Source: an uncultured bacterium (GTDB taxonomy: Bacteria; Planctomycetota; GCA-002687715). Taken from it: a stretch of DNA of 64,000 nt. Both the position numbers and the translations under genes were made by a program. The stretch spans positions 21,780 to 85,779 of the forward strand of contig CADEGH010000024.1 in assembly GCA_902826835.1 (NCBI GenBank), read 5' to 3'. Shown piece by piece: positions 59,252-64,000 of this stretch. The stretch's first letter is position 1. The number at the start of each line of letters is the position of its first letter. The notes under the pieces are model-generated. The model did no database searches and was not told where the DNA came from. It was given only the letters and a program-made list of their open reading frames with translations.

Positions 59252-61750
59252 ATGCACCGCATATCCCTGGTCGTCTTGGCGTGGATGGTCAGCTTGGCCG
59301 ACGGAGTTTGTGGTCAGGGCACGGCGAAGGACTACCAACGCGCGGCGGAGGTTCGACGCCTCTCCCCCGAACTCGTCGCCAGGACGGCCGTCGATCCACT
59401 GTGGATCGACGACACACGATTTTGGTACGAGGTCGCGCTCGGTCCGGGCCGCCGTGAGTTCATCTATGTCGACGCCGAGAGCGGCGTCCGTCGCGTGGCC
59501 TTTGATCACGAGGACATCGCCCGACAGTTGTCGGGGTTCCTGCGCCGGCAAATTGCCGCGGACGCCCTGCCGATCGCCTATCTGGAGTTCGACAAACGCG
59601 GCCGGGTCGTATCGATGCTTGCCGGCGGCCTGCACTTCACGGTCGACGAACGCGGCAAGGTGGCGCGGGAGGAAGTTCGAATTTTCCCCGACCTCTCCTC
59701 GCGCCTCGTCCACCCCGACGATGGGCCCCGGCGATCCCGCCGCAGCACCAAAAAATGCGTACTGCGGGTGAAAAATCCGTTGCCCGACCCAGTCGAACTC
59801 CTCTGGATCAATTTCGAAGGAGAGGCCCAGTCCTACGGGGCGGTCGCGGGAGGCGCGCGCCGGGAGATCGAGACCTTCGAGGGCCATGTATGGGCTCTCG
59901 CCACGAAGGCGAAAGGCACCTTCGCGCGCCTGGTCGCTGAACTTCCGAGCCTGGAAGTTTCCACCACCGACCCGGTCCGGCCGAAGACGCCGCCCCGAGA
60001 GCCGGGGTTCGACTCGCCGAGTCGGCGGTCTTCGCTGTTGGTCACGCGGGAGGCCGTGAAGCTTGTCGACCGCAAGAGCGGGGCCGCAGCTTTGGTTGCG
60101 ACCGACGGGACCAAGGACGACGCGTTCCGGGGGCCCGTGACTTGGTCGCCGGACGAACGCACGGCGCTTCTCTTTCGAGAAATCCACGGCGATCCCCAAA
60201 CCGTCACCTTGGTCGAGAGCCGACCGAAGAACCGCCTCGAGCCGATCGTGCATCAGCACCGCTACGCGAAGCCGGGCGACCGCCTGGACGTTCGTCGTCC
60301 CGTGCTCATCGACATCGCCGAGCGGCTCGTCATTCCCGTTACCCCGCCGGAAATTTTCGCGGATGCCTGGAGCATCGAGAGCCCGATCTACGACGCGGAT
60401 GGCAAGGCAGTATCGGTTCTCTACAACCGCCGCGGGCACCCAACGCTGAGCTGGATCCGGATCGACGCGCGCACCGGCCAAGCCCGGACTTTGATCAGCG
60501 AGGAAAGCCCGACCTTCGTGGACTACGCCCACAAAACATGGTGGCACCACTCCGCGGAGAAGCGCGAACTCCTCTGGATGTCGGAGCGCAGCGGCTGGAA
60601 CCACCTCTACCGATTCGACTCCGAATCCGGCGAGCTTCGAAATGCCATCACGAGCGGAGCGTGGAACGTCCGGCGCGTCGAGCATATCGACCCGGATCGG
60701 GAACTGATCTGGTTTTGGGCGATGGGCCTGCGCGAGGCCGAAGATCCGTACCACCTCCATCTTTGCCGAGTGCGTTTCGACGGCACCGGTCTTTTGCGAT
60801 TGACCGACGGCGACGGCACCCACGAGGTGCAGTGGTCGAAGGACCGCCGCTATTTCATCGACAGTTGGTCGCGCGTCGACCTCGCGCCGGTGACGGAGCT
60901 TAGGAGCGGCGAGGATGGCAAGCTCGTCTGCGAACTCGAGCGGGGCGATCCGACCGCGCTCCTCGAACGGGGCTGGACCATGCCGGAGCGATTCGTCGCG
61001 CCGGGGCGGGACGGCCAGACTCCGATCTTCGGCATCATCGTCCGCCCCCGAAATGCAGACGCCACCGCAAAGCTCCCCGTCGTCGAGCGTGTGTATGCCG
61101 GCCCGCAAGACTTTCACTGCCCGAAGGAGTGGTCACTCCTCCCTGCGCATCAGGAACTCGCCGCCTTGGGCTTTGTAGTCGTGCAAGCCGACGGGATGGG
61201 CACGAACTGGCGCGGGAAGGCTTTCCATGACGTCTGCGCCAAGAATCTCGCCGATGCCGGCTTCCCGGATCGCATCGCATGGATCCGTGCCGCGGCGCGG
61301 AGCCGCCCCGAGATGGATCTCTCCCGCGTCGGCATCATGGGAGGATCGGCGGGGGGGCAAAACGCCATGCGGGCCCTCATCGCCCACTCCGATTTCTACG
61401 ACGTCGCGGTGGCCGACTGCGGCTGCCATGACAACCGCATGGACAAAGTGTGGTGGAACGAACTTTGGATGGGCTGGCCGGTCGGACCTCACTACGCCGA
61501 GCAATCGAACGTGACCCAAGCCGGCCAGCTTCAAGGGCGGCTCTTGTTGATCGTCGGGGAGCTCGACCGCAATGTCGACCCCGCCTCGACCATGCAGGTC
61601 GTCGATGCTCTGATCCGTGCCGACAAGGACTTTGATCTCCTGGTCGTTCCCGGCGCGGGGCACGGCGCGGGCGGCACTCCCTACGCGCACCGGCGGACCC
61701 TCGACTACTTCGTGCGCCATCTCCACGGTCGGGAACCGCGCACTCCCTGA
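59252..61750 (+). CDS. Exported S9 (dipeptidyl-peptidase IV-type) serine peptidase with VHL-like insert
   Basis: An 832-residue protein with a signal peptide (residues 1-21, VCG before Q). The DPP IV N-terminal propeller is in residues ~60-560, interrupted at ~166-230 by a small beta domain (CVLRVKNPLPDPVELLWINF, QSYGAVAGGARREIETFEGH) that matches the von Hippel-Lindau beta domain pattern. The alpha/beta-hydrolase domain at ~570-832 has S699 in GIMGGSAGGQNAM, D772 in VGELDRNVDP and H804 in PGAGHGAGG. It releases dipeptides or cleaves peptides outside the cytoplasm. The VHL-like module suggests binding, possibly of hydroxyproline-containing peptides by analogy; this is inference. Confidence 0.9.
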   Translation: MHRISLVVLAWMVSLADGVCGQGTAKDYQRAAEVRRLSPELVARTAVDPLWIDDTRFWYEVALGPGRREFIYVDAESGVRRVAFDHEDIARQLSGFLRRQIAADALPIAYLEFDKRGRVVSMLAGGLHFTVDERGKVAREEVRIFPDLSSRLVHPDDGPRRSRRSTKKCVLRVKNPLPDPVELLWINFEGEAQSYGAVAGGARREIETFEGHVWALATKAKGTFARLVAELPSLEVSTTDPVRPKTPPREPGFDSPSRRSSLLVTREAVKLVDRKSGAAALVATDGTKDDAFRGPVTWSPDERTALLFREIHGDPQTVTLVESRPKNRLEPIVHQHRYAKPGDRLDVRRPVLIDIAERLVIPVTPPEIFADAWSIESPIYDADGKAVSVLYNRRGHPTLSWIRIDARTGQARTLISEESPTFVDYAHKTWWHHSAEKRELLWMSERSGWNHLYRFDSESGELRNAITSGAWNVRRVEHIDPDRELIWFWAMGLREAEDPYHLHLCRVRFDGTGLLRLTDGDGTHEVQWSKDRRYFIDSWSRVDLAPVTELRSGEDGKLVCELERGDPTALLERGWTMPERFVAPGRDGQTPIFGIIVRPRNADATAKLPVVERVYAGPQDFHCPKEWSLLPAHQELAALGFVVVQADGMGTNWRGKAFHDVCAKNLADAGFPDRIAWIRAAARSRPEMDLSRVGIMGGSAGGQNAMRALIAHSDFYDVAVADCGCHDNRMDKVWWNELWMGWPVGPHYAEQSNVTQAGQLQGRLLLIVGELDRNVDPASTMQVVDALIRADKDFDLLVVPGAGHGAGGTPYAHRRTLDYFVRHLHGREPRTP

Positions 61751-61753
61751 TCC

Positions 61754-62911
61754 TCAGTGGAAGCAGGCGGCGGACAGACCAGTCATCGACTCGAAGCGGG
61801 CGACTTGCGCGGGGCTCGTGTGCCAGGCTGGTGGCTCCGCGAGGCTCGGACGGCTGCCCAATGCACGACCATCGTCCTGAGTCGTGACCGGTTGACCGGG
61901 ATCGATGTCGTAGTCGCCCAGGACCGGCCCAGCATCCGCTGGTGTACTGATGTCATGCGGCCCTGAGATTTCTCCGGATGCGCCATCGACAAGCCAGTAG
62001 AGATTGCCGCAAGTGAACTTCGTGATGCGGTGCGACTCCGACGCTCCTCCCGTCGTCGTCCACTTCACGTTGACGGTGGTCGCAGTCAGGCCCGGTTGCC
62101 CTTTGGCAACGTAGTGCCCAATCGCGTCCGCATAGTCATCACAGTCGAATCCGACATGGCCACCGAACCACGAACCGTCCGATTCGTAGAGGCCTCCAAA
62201 ACTCGAAAGCACGACCGCTCGCTGTCGGATGAGGGCATCTTTATTCTGAGCGGACTGCGGCAAGGTGGCCAACGCCAACGGAGTCGGCCCAGTGAGCGGC
62301 GAGCCGTCACGGAGTTTCTTGGTGTTCTCCGAGGCGACGATGCTCAAGACAGCGTCGAAGTACGGCACTCCGTTCGTCACGTACTCCGAAGCCGTGGTGA
62401 AGGCGTTGATCAGCGCTTGGATGTGTTTTTGGTGGGCGATCGGATCCAGGAAGTCCGCAGTGACGAGCTGATGAGTTCGGGTCCAAAAGCGCCACTGCTG
62501 CTGCACCCGGGGATCGGTTGCGATCAACTGATCGAGCGTGAAAATCGGGCCGAGCGTGGGGTCGAGCTGGAGGCGGTGCGAAAAGATGTTCTCGAACAGG
62601 GTTGAGCCGACGCCAAACGGATCGTGGTCGGCCGGGCCAAATGGAGGCATCGGTCCGGACTGGAACTTCGGGCTTTGGGGTACGAAGTTTTGGATCGGGC
62701 CCGGGTTCATGCCTCCCGAGTCCACGAGGATCCAATACGCTTGGGCGTAGTTGAGTAAGTCGTTCTCGTAGACCGGGTCCGCCAGCGGCGCAATCGGCCC
62801 GATCGACTGTCCAGGCAGATAGGGAATGGCCGGTGGTTGCCCCGGCTGGCCCCACACCATCACGACCCCGAGGAGGAGAAAACCGATCGACTTTATTGGC
62901 GTGGAAATCAT
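61754..62911 (-). CDS. Exported transglutaminase-like cysteine peptidase-fold protein
   Basis: A 385-residue protein from ATG 62911 (GGGAG upstream), with a signal peptide ending VWG before Q21. A helical N-terminal half (LLNYAQAYWILVDSGGMNPG, FENIFSHRLQLDPTLGPIFT, HQLVTADFLDPIAHQKHIQA) precedes a domain with Cys-His-Asp in the order and spacing of the transglutaminase core: C257 in GFDCDDYADAIGHYV, H294 in SESHRITKF and D309 in LYWLVDGASGE. It may be a cysteine protease, amidase or transglutaminase, or an inactive binding variant. The stop is 3 bp from that of the convergent S9 peptidase gene. Function unknown. Confidence 0.75.
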   Translation of the reverse strand: MISTPIKSIGFLLLGVVMVWGQPGQPPAIPYLPGQSIGPIAPLADPVYENDLLNYAQAYWILVDSGGMNPGPIQNFVPQSPKFQSGPMPPFGPADHDPFGVGSTLFENIFSHRLQLDPTLGPIFTLDQLIATDPRVQQQWRFWTRTHQLVTADFLDPIAHQKHIQALINAFTTASEYVTNGVPYFDAVLSIVASENTKKLRDGSPLTGPTPLALATLPQSAQNKDALIRQRAVVLSSFGGLYESDGSWFGGHVGFDCDDYADAIGHYVAKGQPGLTATTVNVKWTTTGGASESHRITKFTCGNLYWLVDGASGEISGPHDISTPADAGPVLGDYDIDPGQPVTTQDDGRALGSRPSLAEPPAWHTSPAQVARFESMTGLSAACFH

Positions 62912-63029
62912 GGTGGGCACTCCCGCGAGCCGTTCATCCCGGACCATCCGGACGGACGAGGCTTCCGGAGATTGAATCCGGTGACGTGGCCAGGGCGGAA
63001 GCGAATTCGGAATTCGCGGGTCGGGAGAC

Positions 63030-63938
63030 CTACTTTGCCAACCACGCGCCGACCAAGAGCGCCGGTCCAAACAGCAGATTGGCGTACAGGAAGCCCCGCC
63101 CCGCGTCCGAAGCGTCGGAGGCTCTTTGAAGGCGATGCGCACCCAAAACCACCAATCCCGCCAACGCAACGCCGACGTACCAGGCGGCTCCGAAGCCCAT
63201 GGCCGGTCCCGCGACCCCCACCAACCCCACCCCAATCCACTGCAAGGAGCGGCCCAACCAGCGCACCTGCAGCAGAGGCAGAATCGGGGCCTTGACGAAC
63301 GCCCCGGGTTCGCCAAGACGGCGCAACCGCGGCGTCAGGCTATAGACCATGTCGAGCCCGGTGGCCCAACTGAGTACCCCGCCCGCGAACACAAGGACTC
63401 CCGCCAGGGGAGCGGCGTCCGAACCTCGCATCACCGCCCAGGCCGCCAGCGGCGTGAGCGCCAATCCGAGGCCCACGAGCGCGTGGCCGAGTCCCGTCCG
63501 TGCTCGCACGCCCGCCGCTACCGTGAGCAGCACCGCCACCCCCGTCGCGATCCAACCCGCGATCGGTTTCAGCATCCACGCCAAGAAGACCAGCATGGCC
63601 GCAGCGTGAATTGCGAAGGTCAACCAAATCACCCGCGGCGTGGGTTCACTCGGCGGCAGATCGGCTTCTACCTCCGGATTGGCCACGTCCTCGGGTGCCC
63701 CGAACCACCGATTCATGCTGACCAGATACCCGCGCCCAAACACAATGGCGAGCACCCCCAACAAAAGCTCCCTCCCCCGCAACTCCCCCGGCCGCGCCGC
63801 CAGCACCCCCACCGCCGCAAACGGCAGCGCATGCACCGTCCGCACCACATGCACCCGCCGATGCAACGCCCCGATCGTCCGCCAGAGCCGTCCCCAAGCC
63901 CCCCACGTTCCTACTTCGTTCTCGCTCATCGCCCCCAT
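63030..63938 (-). CDS. UbiA-like prenyltransferase-family membrane protein
   Basis: A 302-residue protein with about eight helices, resembling UbiA/MenA-type prenyltransferases that attach polyprenyl chains to aromatic acids in the membrane. The first Asp-rich motif (usually NRxxDxxxD) reads MNRWFGAPEDVANPEVEADL, keeping Asn-Arg but losing the usual Asp pattern. The second, LDMVYSLTPRLRRLG near residue 209, keeps one Asp where UbiA has DxxYxxxD. So the enzyme is divergent or altered in its Mg-diphosphate site. ATG 63938 or ATG 63929 may be the start. The start sits beside a poly-C tract, so the 5' side should be treated with caution. Confidence 0.7.
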   Translation of the reverse strand: MGAMSENEVGTWGAWGRLWRTIGALHRRVHVVRTVHALPFAAVGVLAARPGELRGRELLLGVLAIVFGRGYLVSMNRWFGAPEDVANPEVEADLPPSEPTPRVIWLTFAIHAAAMLVFLAWMLKPIAGWIATGVAVLLTVAAGVRARTGLGHALVGLGLALTPLAAWAVMRGSDAAPLAGVLVFAGGVLSWATGLDMVYSLTPRLRRLGEPGAFVKAPILPLLQVRWLGRSLQWIGVGLVGVAGPAMGFGAAWYVGVALAGLVVLGAHRLQRASDASDAGRGFLYANLLFGPALLVGAWLAK

Positions 63939-63944
63939 TCCCCC

Positions 63945-64000
<56 letters not shown>

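Noticed and set aside
56816..61117. A 1433-codon open frame on the minus strand opposite the beta-helix, murQ and S9 peptidase genes
   Set aside because: It lies antisense to three well-supported genes, has no recognisable domains and has the Gly/Arg/Asp-rich composition expected from mirroring high-GC codons.

Overview
The window is GC-rich, gene-dense DNA without rRNA, tRNA, CRISPR or recognisable transposase genes. It looks like the chromosome of a free-living member of the Planctomycetota, or a close relative. The reasons are an ECF sigma factor translationally coupled to a giant FecR/VIT/vWA/TPR protein, many large exported proteins of unknown function (beta-helix, PKD and repeat types), long HEAT/alpha-solenoid proteins, exported glycoside hydrolases (GH2, GH29) and an S9 peptidase with a VHL-like insertion. 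This assignment is inferred from gene content only.

Layout. 1-6.6 kb: a GH2 hydrolase cut by the left edge, then an overlapping trio (acetoacetyl-CoA synthetase, flippase-like membrane protein, family 2 glycosyltransferase). 6.7-12.3 kb: a DUF971 protein convergent with a metX-hemB-hemL operon, then a large exported protein. 12.3-17.3 kb: a sulfur-handling operon (ETHE1-like MBL/rhodanese fusion, two YeeE/YedE membrane subunits, triple-rhodanese protein, ArsR regulator) with a palindromic operator candidate in front. 17.4-25.4 kb: an exported beta-propeller/solute-binding fusion, a 1271-residue solenoid protein with a small partner, and an exported HEAT protein. 25.7-28.6 kb: an alpha-L-fucosidase and a membrane protein/GntR pair. 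28.6-30.8 kb: a probable acquired cassette encoding a three-Cys-motif protein (DUF5131) and its partner TcmP. 30.8-38.7 kb: a TrmJ-like methyltransferase, a HEAT protein, a CNNM/CorC-type protein, a Tat-exported and apparently circularly permuted D-amino-acid-oxidase-like flavoprotein, and two tandem exported proteins sharing a C-terminal module, one of them frameshifted. 38.8-49.7 kb: the sigma factor/giant-protein pair, and divergently a thioredoxin-like protein lacking CXXC. 49.7-53.3 kb: an iron-type ABC importer operon. 53.4-58.3 kb: three exported proteins. 58.3-64 kb: murQ, the S9 peptidase, an exported transglutaminase-like protein, a UbiA-like prenyltransferase and a terminal poly-C tract.

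How the genes work together. The sulfur operon forms one module: import of a sulfur compound, persulfide oxidation and transfer, and feedback control. The ABC genes form one metal-uptake module. The sigma/giant pair resembles a self-contained signal-transduction unit that senses or acts at the membrane. Across the window, nearly every predicted exported protein has glutamine directly after the predicted signal-peptidase site, which may reflect a genome-wide export or maturation rule.
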